64,000 nt of DNA from Blastobasis lacticolella (taxonomy: Eukaryota; Arthropoda; Insecta; Lepidoptera; Blastobasidae): positions 8,510,001 to 8,574,000 of the forward strand of contig LR990060.1 of assembly GCA_905147135.1 (NCBI GenBank). Direction: 5' to 3'. Below are positions 52,005 through 63,145 of this stretch, piece after piece. Within the stretch, counting starts at the first letter, position 1; each line of letters begins with the position of its first letter. The translations under genes were made by a program, and so were the position numbers. The notes beneath the pieces were generated by a model. It was given only the letters and a program-made list of their open reading frames with translations, did no database searches and was not told the origin of the DNA.

Positions 52005-52175
52005 TATCTCGTGCGATTTGGATGTGGAATTAGCCCCTAGCCACAGTGTTTCGATAGGTATATTAGAGATCTCCATAGAGGCGGGCAACGTACCGGTATC
52101 GCTTCTGGAGTTGCTGATGTCCATAGGCGGCGGTGACAACTTGCCATCAGGTGGCCCGCTGGCCTGTTTGTCTGT
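52005..52175 (+). repeat. CR1-like RT C-terminus and 3' end, decayed
   Basis: TCGTGCGATTTGGATGTGGA (RxIxMWN), then CACAGTGTTTCGATAGGTAT, AGGCGGGCAACGTACCGGTA, TGATGTCCATAGGCGGCGGT and GCCATCAGGTGGCCCGC. Confidence 0.55.
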
Positions 52176-52354
52176 CGTATTACATAATAAAATCTTTTAT
52201 TCGAAGATTCATTCATTCATTCACAGCCAGCTTGCTCTCACACGTCTCGCGCCCAACTCCTAAATCGGTTTGTACACATAAATCTTTCAAGCAATTTGGA
52301 AGTCGCCAGCAAAAGTTTATGACGAAGCGTTAGTCGTGAAAAATGCAAGCCACT

Positions 52355-52793
52355 TAGTGATGGGCGAACAGGGATGTTTCATTCGAATGATAATTCTAAT
52401 GCACAACTGTTCGAAGTATTTGATTGAATACTCAGAATAAATACGAAATAAATATGGCGCCTTTTATTGATTGACGAGTCGATTGAAAAAACTAATAAAA
52501 TAAATAACATAACCTAACCTACGCTATTCGTGAGTGTCAGCAGACGTGATATTATATTTATCTGTGATTATACCTTCGTATACATACAACAAAAACTAAC
52601 AATAATTAAACGTGATGTTGTATCCTCCACGTAACTAAAAATCGTTTGAACGATTCATTCGCATTTCATTCGTATGAAAAATTCTATCAAATCATTATTT
52701 TTTCATTCGAACACCGAATAGTTATTCACTTAATATTGGTTACCAAATTATTCGAATAATTTGATTCTTCTTTTATACAATCGCCCATCACTA
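52355..52793. mobile_element. hAT-like MITE (~439 bp)
   Basis: Perfect 13-bp inverted ends: TAGTGATGGGCGA at 52355-52367 and TCGCCCATCACTA at 52781-52793. Inner regions are also complementary in part (CATTCGAATGAT against ATTCGAATAATTTG). TAGTGATGGG tips are typical of hAT non-autonomous elements. No ORF. A clean 8-bp target duplication could not be confirmed (AAGCCACT on the left, CTACACTG on the right). Confidence 0.7.
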
Positions 52794-53784
52794 CTACACT
52801 GAGACGGTCATAAATTAGGTAGACAGGCCGTAAAGTCGTCGTGTAGTTCCGCGTGTAGTGAGATGTTTACTCTACGCTTTTGAGTGAATTATTCAGTTTA
52901 ATGATGCCTTTCCGAGCCTCTACTAAGCCTATACCTAACAGTACAAGCTGGAAACACGTGAAGGTTTTTTGGTTTAGGCTGTTGCTGACTCAGTGTGTTT
53001 TGTTTGAAAAAGAGGGGTATTATGAGTTTGACGTTGTATCTGTGGCTTTATGTGTCTGTCTGTGGCATCGTAGCGCCGGAACGGTTGGACCGATTTGGAT
53101 GCGGTTTTCTCTGTTTAAAGCCAGTAATATCGATATGTTTCTTAGCTAGAAAGCTTATAACCCGGAATAGTACATAGGCTATTCACTACACTATTTATCC
53201 AAAAAATCAATGTGCTACCCGCGGGAACGTATCCAGAACGTTATAACTGAATTTGAAGTACGTAAGTACGTAGTAAGTATACAGTACATAACCACACACA
53301 CGCGTCACAACGCAGTCATAAACACAACAATGATAAATTAATCATTAATCTCTGAGGACCGCTGCATGCAAGACGTACCCATCAGTTACACACAACAATG
53401 GCGGCTGGCGTCCCCGTATATCTCCAATTCAAGTCGAATGTCGTTATCTTCAAATCGCGGAGATAGAGAAAACGATATATCGTGCACAGAGAGTTGGAGT
53501 GTGATGCAATTTATGTGACGGCCACTGCTCTAATGCAATTGGAGCGAGGACCACGTTGTGCACCGGGAGCCAGGATCGCAATACCTTCCACACCTAGCTG
53601 GGACTATTGTTGTTGATTCGTATCCGTCCCGTTTGGACATGGTAATGTAAAAGGCTGTATGGGGTAATAGTCACACCAAGTAGTAAGTGACGTTGCGACC
53701 GAAAATGGAGCATGCCTGTCATTAGGGAACACTTACTTTAGCCTTGAAGGCGTACAGATTACAATGATCAGGGAACACACTCGC
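52794..53784. other. No recognised gene
   Basis: Includes a degraded retroelement-like stretch (53060-53240, CTGTCTGTGGCATCGTAGCG). No coding region that I can support. Confidence 0.35.
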
Positions 53785-53970
53785 AGGTAGGCAAAACATC
53801 CTGATGAAACATTCTGGTCAGGTTCCCCTGATAACAGGGCCACTGATATCAGATGGCAGTCACTCTACTGTAATTATATGATCTGCCAAATCCTGGATCA
53901 TGCTCAAGGCGTACCCCGAGCTCTCGTGCGCAGGAGCACAACCGGGACATTAACGCTAAGATAATATAAT
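53785..53970 (+). repeat. SINE family S1, head lost
   Basis: CAAAACATCCTGATGAAACA, TCTGGTCAGGTTCCCCTGAT, TATCAGATGGCAGTCACTCT, AATCCTGGATCATGCTCAAG and CACAACCGGGACATTAACGC. Confidence 0.6.
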
Positions 53971-54030
53971 ATGATTCAGTAACTTGTCTGCCTAGGATAT
54001 GCCGGCTGCCGGCTTGTTGAACACACATCA

Positions 54031-54780
54031 GTGGTAGGGGCGCTATCTTCAGCTCCATCCACGACATAACCATTCATCGTGCTCCCGGTCTATAAGAGAG
54101 ATTTAAGGATTCTATGACCGCGACAAAATTCGCCTCTTCGGATCCAGAGCTCTGGATGCTAGGGGCGCTATATTCAACTCGGTCCACAACACATCCCCCA
54201 TCGTGCTCCCTGTCTACAAGAGATATTTAGAGGCGCTATGACCGCGACAATATTCGCCTCTTCGAATCCAGAGCACTGGATGCTAGAGGCGCTATATTTA
54301 GTTTCATCCACGATACAACCACTCATCCTGCTCCCGGTCTACAACAGAGATTTAGGGGCGCTATGACCGCGATAAAATTCGCTTCTTCGGATCCAGAGCA
54401 CTGGATGCTAGGGTCGCTATATTCGGCTCCGTCCACGACACAACCACAACTCGTGCTCCCGGTCTACAAGAGAGATTTAGGGGCGCTATGACCGCGACAA
54501 AATTCGCCTCTTCAGATCCAGAGCACTGGATGTAAGGGGCGGTAATTCAACTCGGTCCACGACACATCCCCCATCATACTCCCGGTCTACAAGAGAGATT
54601 TAGGGGCGCTATGACCGCGACAAAATTCGCCTCTTCGAAGCCAGAGCACTGGATGCTAGGGGCGCTATATTAAGTTTCGTCCACGATACAACCACTCATC
54701 GTGCTCCCGGTCTACAAGAGAGATTTAGGGGCGCTATGACCGCGACAAAATTCGCCTCTTCGGATCCAGAGCACTGGATG
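54031..54780. repeat. Tandem array of six ~124-bp units
   Basis: The anchor GTGCTCCCGGTCTACAAG (with variants) starts at 54079, 54203, 54328, 54453, 54576 and 54701, giving periods of 124, 125, 125, 123 and 125. Each unit runs GGGGCGCTATatt, a TCCACGACACAACCAC block, the anchor, AGAGATTTAGGGGCGCTATG, ACCGCGACAAAATTCGCCTC, then CCAGAGCACTGGATG. GGGGCGCTAT appears twice per unit. Units differ by several substitutions. The period is not a multiple of three and the array is not coding. Confidence 0.9.
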
Positions 54781-55084
54781 CATCGCAACTTTATAGGAAG
54801 TTTAACAAAACAGATATGTGCGCTTTTATTTATGTTCGCTTATTTATCTATCGCCGCCAATTTAAAGTTTACTGCGTGCTGCTTTCCGCCTTATTGAATT
54901 CTATTTGCCAAGAAAATCGGACACAGTTAGTTTATGTGACAGATACAAATACGAACAAATTCGATACATGCGAGTAGTCTAGGCTGTGGTGGCCGATGGA
55001 GCGGAAAAAATGTTCACACAGCGTTTAGGCCCAGAGTAAGCAAAGGTTGTATTGTGGGTGTTGGATAACGGATAAACTATTTTT
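54781..55084. other. No recognised feature
   Basis: Short flank between the tandem array and the next SINE. Nothing identifiable. Confidence 0.3.
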
Positions 55085-55245
55085 ATAAATAAATAAGTAT
55101 GTATGTATTACATACTTATTTATTATACTTCACCCAGACTCGTAACAGAAATTAAAATTCATCATTTCAATTTCTGTTCGACCGGGAATCAGACCCCGGA
55201 CCTCTGCGTGGCATATCGGAATGTTAACCAACTGAACCACTCAGG
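55085..55245 (-). repeat. tRNA-Gly-derived SINE (family S2), minus strand
   Basis: Antisense head at 55176-55245: CGACCGGGAATCAGACCCCG, ACCTCTGCGTGGCATATCGG, GTTAACCAACTGAACCACTC. Tail: CACCCAGACTCGTAACAGAA. It begins with a perfect hairpin (15-bp arms, 55089-55103 and 55109-55123) of ATAAATAAGTATGTA type. Confidence 0.68.
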
Positions 55246-55859
55246 TCGGAAAGATACTGGAGTGGCGACGGTGTGGAATAAAATCGAGGCAAGTTGTTGA
55301 TATTCGAAACTGAAATGTTTGAATTTAGGATTTTGATGAGTGATTTAGAATTTTGTACAGTGAGAGATCATCGTTACTAGCTAACATTCCCCGCAATATC
55401 GAGTACCTGCCTGGGCGTTTCTATCGGATTTTTAATCCTAAAATTGCCAGCGAAATGCTAAACAAACATAAAGTGCCTATTACGAGTATGTGTGGATGTT
55501 ACAGAGAGAATTGGGAATCTATCGTCAGCCCATCAGCATTTGTTATTGACTATCCGACTGCGCTGCTATTTCGCAAGCAAAATTGCGTTTTACGTGCTCA
55601 AATATAAAGCTGGCTTTGCAACCGCATTTGTGTGTAAATATTTTCTGACTGATGACAGGGTTGGGGATACAATAGGGTCGTTATTATACCTGTATACTAT
55701 TGACATGGTCTGTCTATTTTCTGAGTTATTTATATTAATTGAAATGGGCATAGACATAAACAAATCTTTATTTGGCCCAAATACACATCAAATAGAATTA
55801 AAAATTGTATTTAAGAAAAAAGGAAATGTAACGTTGGACCAAACTGGACCAACCTCAGC
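55246..55859. other. No recognised gene
   Basis: Two overlapping + strand frames (84 and 124 codons, 55353-55866) have no motif, and the longer runs into a SINE. Not called. Confidence 0.35.
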
Positions 55860-56085
55860 AAATTGAACGCTAACCGATGCTCTTACGGTGAAGGAAAACA
55901 TCGTGATTAAACCCTCATGTTCAGGCAACTAAATGTGTAGTCATGATCCAATCTGGTCAGGTTCCCCTCTTGATAGAGTCACGGAGTTCAGATGACAGTT
56001 ACTCCACTGTAATTACATGATCATGGTCAAGGCAGACCACGGGCCACCGCGAGAGCGAATCCAGGACTTCAATGCCAAATATTTT
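55860..56085 (+). repeat. SINE family S1, head lost
   Basis: TTGAACGCTAACCGATGCTC, TTACGGTGAAGGAAAACATC, CATGATCCAATCTGGTCAGG and ATGATCATGGTCAAGGCAGA. Confidence 0.6.
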
Positions 56086-58902
56086 TTAAATACATAGTAT
56101 TAGAGGGTAAGGCAATAGGTACGGGAAGCCGTATCGCAAAATATGTTGTATGACCTGTCCAAGCTTAGTGTACCCCTTCACCGGGCAGTGTCCGGGACAC
56201 GTGTCTCATCGATCCTCGTTAGCGTGTCGCCGGACGGACGGACCGTGTCACGGTCTAATTGTACACTTGTAAACAGTGGCATGCTCGAATTTGATGCCGT
56301 CTGGAATTCCGAATACGGTAGGGTTAAAATATTTTTTTAATAAATATGATGTGCCTACTAAAGGTGTGGTTTTCGTATGGTACTAACAGTAGGAATAGTC
56401 TATACCAATCTGTTTCTTTAAACAGGAGACGGAAAACGAGATTTTCTGAAAACCTGAGTGCGCCATTTGACAGCAGAAGAAGTGAAAGGTGATCAGTAAC
56501 TTGGGAAATTTGTTGGGCGCAATTTGACAATAGAAGAAGTAAACAGTTTGACAGAAATTCTTTGTTGCAAGAGCAGTAGTTCCTTTTCACGAATATCTTG
56601 ACAGACTGTACGTAGATGTAGATTAATTACACCTACATATACTTCATAAGTCTGCGCGGAAGAAGACAGAAAGGAAAGCAAGTTTACACGTATTTTTTAT
56701 CGACTAGACAGAACTGTCACCCATAACATCTACGATTCATGCACGTAGGTCGCAGAAAACAAAAATGCAGAACCGCAGATGCATTAAATCTCTCTGATTC
56801 ATATGCGAAGCAAGAGCTCATGGACACTGTAGTGAATATTATTATACTGTTACAAACACTGTATGCGCGCGTACGGACAGTCAAAATTCCAAGTATTTCA
56901 GGCATCCACACCAAATACCTTACCTGCATCGCTTTACTAAGTAATTGCCTTGAAAGTGAAAGCTAAAGCCGACATATCCACATAACAGTGGAGCTAAACC
57001 AGCCAGAACAATTTCTCAAGTACGTAGCTTCAACCCTTTCACCGCAAATACTTCACGCGTCCGTTAAGAAAATGCCTTAAAAAGGCCTCGGCTACCCACC
57101 ATTAGTTAGGGACCGAAACCCGCAACAATTAAACGCTATGCAGAAAAAGAACCGTTTAAAATACGTGAGAAATAGCCCGTTCCTCGGCCCTTTTGTTACG
57201 GTTCGCGCAACCTTTTTGCGGTTTGTTTTTGTCTCTGCAGCGAACGGACTATTGCACTATTTCTTTAATTTGAGCAACTTTGTGGATGCATCTCCCCCGT
57301 TCGGGTGCTGTCTTTGTTCGCTTTGATGAGGAAAATCCTTTTTCTAGAGACGGAATTAAACTTTAGAACCGCTCTCTGAAACAACATTTAAAAGGATTCG
57401 TTGGTTGGATTAATCCCGTTAATACGCAGGGATTCTATTGCGACTGGAGACTGGACTTGGGGAAAACAATGAAATAACATGACACAATGTTGTTACACGT
57501 TTCCAGTTCATCACACAGTCTTATGGAAAGATTATTTGGCCTCCACACCAGGGCAAGCCTGTATCGTGGAGCCAGATTGGGTTAGAGGATTAATCAATGC
57601 TTAGAAAAACTATACAGTGGGTGCCAACATAACAATTTTGTTGTGGATTACAATAAAATGAAATTTAAAAATAAAAGAAAATATTGAAATATGTACTTAA
57701 ATTAAGATTTTGGTGTGTGTGCTATGCTTATTGTACACGTACGTATTCAGTCACTTGTAGAAGAATTTAATAAAGAGATTTACAATCGTAAATGGGAAAT
57801 AAACAACCATAACGTATTACAAAGACTATATTGTAAACGAACACATTAATGGTACGCTAATAATTAACATAATGTTGGCATTAACAGTATTACCGTCAAT
57901 AATTAATTTTCTAATCAGGAGTTTATTAATATCGATTGAGTTTTTGTAATCAGCTCTGGAACCTTGTAATTAGCCTGTAAAATACCGATAGGTTTACATA
58001 ATTAGACTAGATATTTTGTTTGAGAACGTATATGAAGTACGCAACCCTCAAAAATTGCCAGAAACATTGTTCGTGAAGCGGGCGAAGCACCCTTTTAAGT
58101 TGATTTAAAAAACAACGTTCACCGTGCGATAGGTAAAGGAATATCCAATTTACGTGGGTTACCAACATGAACAATTTCCATGTATTTAAAAGCTAGCTTT
58201 CCGTAGATTTTTCAGTGGAGTAATGTTGTACCTTTAGATACCGAAACAGTGCCTAGGCAGATGTTTGATATGGAGGTGTCAATTCAAGTTGTTATTCAGC
58301 TGGCATGATAAGCGCAGCTGATATTTAGGTTTCAATTAATTTATATGCTTGAAATAGAAGAAATGTTCCGAGAAGTGGAAGGCTGTCAAAGTTATATGCC
58401 CATATAATATGTTCAATATTTCAAGAATGATCTGCGACATATACATATTTGGCTTTTTAAAATTTGGATAAGCACCTAAATAATAAGTCTAACCACCGGT
58501 TTTTGATTTCCCGATTCCCGATTTGACCGAATCAAGAGAAATATTTATAAACAAGAAAAAAGGGTAGGTAGGGGTAAAGAAGGTTAAGGCGAACGAAGTC
58601 CCGCCGGGTCAATTAGTTACAATAACACATATTTTTAATAGGAAATAAATAGGCACAATTTACGCTCTTCGCAATAAATAACTAATAACCTCACAGAAAG
58701 AACTATACCTAAAGAAAAGTGTACTTTTCAAGCAAGCCCTCTCACTCAAAGCTCCTACGAATCTCAGTGAATCGAAAGAAAGATAGAAAAAAATCAACAA
58801 CAGAAAAAAATTGGAATCTCCGTCACGTCTGTTTACCGGTTGGCGATATTGAATATTCCCTCGAGAGCCCGCTAAACGGGATTCCCGGTTTTGTTTTGCC
58901 GC
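56086..58902. other. No recognised gene
   Basis: One repeat family B scrap at 56705-56785 (CTGTCACCCATAACATCTAC, AAATGCAGAACCGCAGATGC). A GC-richer patch at 56150-56310 and one at 57170-57330 lack splice or domain evidence. The rest is AT-rich. Confidence 0.35.
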
Positions 58903-59554
58903 CTTTATTATTGGGACACTATTATCTGTTTCTACCCGAACGTGGGTGGAGGAGCAAACTGGCGGTTTTAAAGGAAACCGCTCTGCCACGAAGACAAAAG
59001 GCTTATGGACTGGAGAAATAGAGTTTATGTGCAGCTACCTCTTAGAAATTAAAAGAAAAATGTTTAATGTTATTTATACAATAGACACACAATTTACACA
59101 GTAAAGTTTTCGAGTGGCGACCACGTACCGGAAGACGCAGCGTGAGAAGGCCTCCCACAAGGTGGACCGACGACCTGGTAAAGATCGCAGAAACCAGCTG
59201 GATGCGGAAGGCACAGGACCGGAATTTGTGGAGATCTCTGGGGACGGCCTATGTCCAGCAGTGGGCGTCTTTCGGCTGTTATGATGATGATGACACAATA
59301 GAATAGACAGTTGAGAAAATACACCACAAGTCTTTATTATTGGGACACTATTATCTGTTTCCTCCCGAACGGAGCTGGAGGAGCTAACTGGCGGTTTTAA
59401 AGGAAACCACCGAGTTTGCTCCAGCTACGTAGATAAAAGGCTTATGGACACTGGAGAAATAGAGTTTATGTGTAACTTCCTCTTAAAAATTAAATGAAAA
59501 ATGTTAAATGTTATTTACACAATAGAACAGACAGTTGAGAAAATAACATCACAG
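58903..59554. repeat. Local tandem duplication with an RTE-like insertion in the first unit
   Basis: CTTTATTATTGGGACACTAT starts at 58903 and again at 59332. Both units continue through GGCGGTTTTAAAGGAAACC, AAAAGGCTTATGGAC, AGAAATAGAGTTTATGTG and GACAGTTGAGAAAATA. The second unit is ~223 bp. The first is ~428 bp because an RTE-like fragment interrupts it. Confidence 0.78.
59095..59293 (+). pseudogene. RTE-like RT C-terminal fragment, inserted in the duplication
   Basis: AAGTTTTCGAGTGGCGACCA, CGTACCGGAAGACGCAGCGT, GGTGGACCGACGACCTGGTA, AGCTGGATGCGGAAGGCACA, GGGGACGGCCTATGTCCAGC and (ATG)n. It encodes KVFEWRPRTGRRS, a short deletion/frameshift, then RWTDDLVKIAETSWMRKAQD. This is the best local copy of the EWRPR-type end. 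Confidence 0.68.
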
Positions 59555-61649
59555 CCAACAGAAAAAAGAACAAATAGGGCGTCAGACAGGTTGTCTGCTA
59601 AACCAACAACAATGAAAACAAGAAAATGAAGAATACAATATAAAAAAATGCTACGAGTATGCTCAATTAATATAGCAATGGATCTATAGAAAACTACACC
59701 GTATTTACATGTTTACAAAGTAAACTCAGGCTATCAGATTATTAGCTGTCGATGGTGTGAACGTGAAGTCTTTTTATAAACGTCTTAATCGAAATCAATG
59801 CTGATTGAGATATTAAATTTAGTCTAGAGAAGAAAATACTTCTCATAGGAAATTTAAAATTCGCAAAGATAGGCGTATTATCAATAAAAATAAAGTAATT
59901 GAGTAAAGACAAAGTATTTATGTAAACTCTCACCGAATAAGTTTGAAACGAAAGTGAGAAAATAGTATGGAAAAGAACAAGGAAGTACAAGAACTCGTAG
60001 ACTAGGCTCATAAAATATTATAAACTGAATTACAACCGAGCCAAATATCTTAAATCACAGCCCGTTACTCACAGATCGCGGACCCAACGGTCTGTATTAA
60101 AACTATCTTCAAAATTAGAATTCGGGCAGCGTAGCCATTACGCTCAATGTACCCCGTATGAAAGCAAATCGGGCCGGTACCCGTTTGGGAATATCCTTTG
60201 TAATATGAGCAAATCTTGGACCCTACAATGTTTTGTGACCGCGCTACTGAAAGACGTGAGAATGGTGTATCGAGGCGCCTTACAACGCTCTTGATCACAA
60301 TAATTCGCTGGCTTTTCAAGGATATCGATGACAGATTGTGCTCAGAAAGCTATATTCGTAAAGGTAGGGAAATTATTTCTGTCAGACTAAATAGAGATTA
60401 TGGAATTTTAACAAATGAATGAATAGGCGAAATATTTGCTGTCAACAGGACATGAACGTTTTGCAAGATGAACGTAGGCAGTTAGTATTTTTGGTGAGTT
60501 TCACTTAATGTCATTTTAAAACAAAACTAAAATTTACATAACATGGTAATTATATTCTCTTTATTATGAAAATGTAACGTAAAAGTATGTAATGTATGAA
60601 ATGTAAAAGAATTATCAGTTAGTAATTCTGTATACAACGCATCTTACACAAACAACACATCTGGATACAAAACAAAACTTGCTTAGGATCAGGATCAGAG
60701 GCCTAAATTATTGATATATTATTGTCCCTAAATTACTTAATTGTGTCCGATAAATATTTTAAGATTCCTTTTCTTTTATAGGTCATCAATATAACACATA
60801 TATATCAATTTTCACATATATATCAGACTCAGGCTGTATCAGATTCTTCAAACATTCTAACGTTACAACGAACGTCGTTTCATATTCGTCACAACGCTCC
60901 TCGTTAAACTTTAATCCTACTGCCTGTTTTCCATACCCATTAGCACGCACAATGTGTCCAAACAATATCACTTAAAAGGGCGGTCCTAAAATGCTTCCTA
61001 GCGGCACACCCGCACCGAACTGGCAGTATCAAATTGTTTCTGTAAGCGTCCAGCGGACGCGTCTCTGTAGCTCTTTATCAATCTAAACGCCCGTCGTTGT
61101 TGCAGCCTGGCGCGGTGCCAGCGCACCCGAAAGCCTCTAGAAACAGTTCCAGACCCAGATTGCTGAAAAAAAATTAATCGCAAAAAACAAATTCGGCGAA
61201 GATTTAGAGCTGGACCCGAATTCGCTGCGCTCAGAGATCTCTAGATCCGAGGATTGCGATTGATTTTGTTGAGAAAGTTCTCGATGTTGAATGGAATATT
61301 TTGATATTGCTGATGGTTCAAAAACTATACATCAAACCTATTTCATTTTCGAGGTCAGTATCACCCATAGGTACTTCTGTATAAAAACTTGACCATACTG
61401 ATTTTGGAACTGGCAAGAATTTTACTGTTTGCTTACTATTTCAGGTAATTCTGCAGACCATAAGCTGCTGACCAATAAGATAAAATTGCTGACCGAATAC
61501 ATTTTTCAGTTTATCAGCCAGCCAAATCTGCTCCAGTGTCAGCGATATTGGGGACATTGTAGATTTAGATTTTGGAGGCTTTAGTTTTATTAATTTTTTC
61601 CATTTAAAGTTTCTTTGTTAAAATATTTATTTATTAAACACACAATCTT
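59555..61649. other. No recognised gene
   Basis: AT-rich. At 60985-61165 a GC-richer minus-strand frame (GFRVRWHRARLQQRRAFRLI) vaguely resembles non-LTR RT C-termini (QRRAxRLI) but is too short to assign. Confidence 0.35.
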
Positions 61650-61760
61650 TGTTTACATTGAGACTAGATAGCGCTGTGTGAATAATCCAAGCATATTTTT
61701 TTTTCATTGTAATTATAAAATGTAAAAAAACTAATGATGTTTTTATTGCTGACCAGTTAT
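61650..61760. repeat. SINE S2 tail fragment
   Basis: AGACTAGATAGCGCTGTGTG and AATAATCC, matching the distal tail of 37380-37460 (TTTAGATGGCGCTGTGTGAA). Confidence 0.4.
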
Positions 61761-62117
61761 GAACACAAAGATAACATTGCTTTGAATAAATATTGTACTG
61801 TAAATTATGCTTCAACTAATTTCATTTTCGTACCTAAAGAGCTTATTACTACAATACTCTTTGTCAAGTTCCGCTATAAATGTAAATCTACCTCACATTA
61901 AAAGCAAGTCTTAGTCATACTAATACTAGGGAGTCTAAACTAGTCTGTGAAGTTCGAAACACAAACTTAGGTAGTTGTTGTTGTGTACGACAAGATAGCC
62001 AATTTAATTGCAGGCAACAGGCTGAATATCATGGGGCGATTATAGCTTGAGACGTTTTGACTTTATAGATCTTCAGTTTAAAATTACGTAAAGAATTTAA
62101 TTTTGAATTATTAACAA
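61761..62117. other. No recognised feature
   Basis: AT-rich. Nothing that I can support. Confidence 0.3.
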
Positions 62118-62330
62118 CTAGTATCCCGGCGCGACTTCGTTTGCGTACACCTACTTTAGTCCTACCTTCCTTTATTTTCTTGCTTATAAACCATTATTTT
62201 GAATCACTTTATCTACTGATGAAAACCGCACTAAAATCCGTTGATCAGTTTAAAAGATCTAAGCGTACATAGATACATAAGGACAGACGGCGGGGAGCGA
62301 ATTCGTTTTATACTATGTATAGAAATATAT
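62118..62330 (+). repeat. Uninterrupted relative of the repeat that hosts the R1-like insertion
   Basis: TCCCGGCGCGACTTCGTTTG, CTACTTTAGTCCTACCTTCC, TGATGAAAACCGCACTAAAA, GACAGACGGCGGGGAGCGAA and TTTATACTATGTATAGA. It spans the position equivalent to the insertion site without the CCCCTA tract or the element, and serves as the empty-site reference. Confidence 0.65.
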
Positions 62331-62469
62331 TGTAAATGGTAAAAGTACGTTTCGATAGCAAAAAAGACAAAAATAGAACCCGATAACAATAAGTTTTATC
62401 CAAAGAAAGTTGTTGAGTTATTTAAATAAATATAGATTTTTCGTTAATAAATAAGTTGTTTATTTAGAA

Positions 62470-62610
62470 CTAGAAACCCGCCCAGGGTTCGCACGGGTAA
62501 CCTTAACAAAAATACATCTAAACCTTCCGCATTAATCACTTTGTCTATTGGTGAAAACTGCATGAAAATCCGTTCAGTAGTTTTAGAGTTTATCGCAAAC
62601 AGACAGACTG
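62470..62610 (+). repeat. RTE-like 3' UTR fragment
   Basis: AGAAACCCGCCCAGGGTTCG, ATTAATCACTTTGTCTATTG, GTGAAAACTGCATGAAAATC and CGTTCAGTAGTTTTAGAGTT. Close to 9800-9900. Confidence 0.55.
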
Positions 62611-62689
62611 TTATTCAGGTCACAGTTTCACAGCATTTAAATTATGTTTAAAATATGCGGTGGTTATAACTTACCCTCAGGCTCTCAAG

Positions 62690-63145
62690 TAAAGAACACT
62701 ATTTTTAGTGATCTTACAATTCGATTAGATCGATAGATTACGACGGCATAAACCTGCGTATTCTGGGTATTCTGCAAAAATTTGGAGGTAAACGCATTTG
62801 TTGTAATCGAATCGACTCTCAAATGAGGCTCTATTTGCTTTTGCCAATCTATCAACCAAGAGACAGTACAAATGAAAGTGAAATTTGCACGATTGATTTG
62901 CCTTAATTTATTTAATTTTCTTCTTTTTAATTTGTGTAAATTTAGTTGTCCGCAATGAAGACCCTTGTCACGTAAGAGGAGAATACCGTTTTATCATTCA
63001 ATCGAATCGAGCTACGATTGTAACACCAATCGAAAAATAATCGAATTTGATTGGTCTTTTATTAGTAGCAGAATACCAAAAGCTTATGAAACTGCGATTG
63101 AGCTAAGGTTGCGACTCAATTACTATTCGAGGCCTCACTCTATTA
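62690..63145. repeat. Probable MITE-like repeat with internal inverted similarity
   Basis: GTATTCTGGGTATTCTGC near 62758-62775 is inverted as GTAGCAGAATACC near 63065, and both sides are flanked by ATCGAATCGA-type stretches. The right half matches the motif set at 390-610. The terminal repeats are not clear. Confidence 0.35.

Noticed and set aside
54031..54780. CRISPR-like or coding repeat array
   Set aside because: Units are 124 bp without alternating spacers, the genome is eukaryotic, and the period is not a multiple of three with stops in all frames.
55353..55866. 84- and 124-codon overlapping ORFs as a gene
   Set aside because: They overlap in different frames, show no domain, and the longer one ends inside a SINE.
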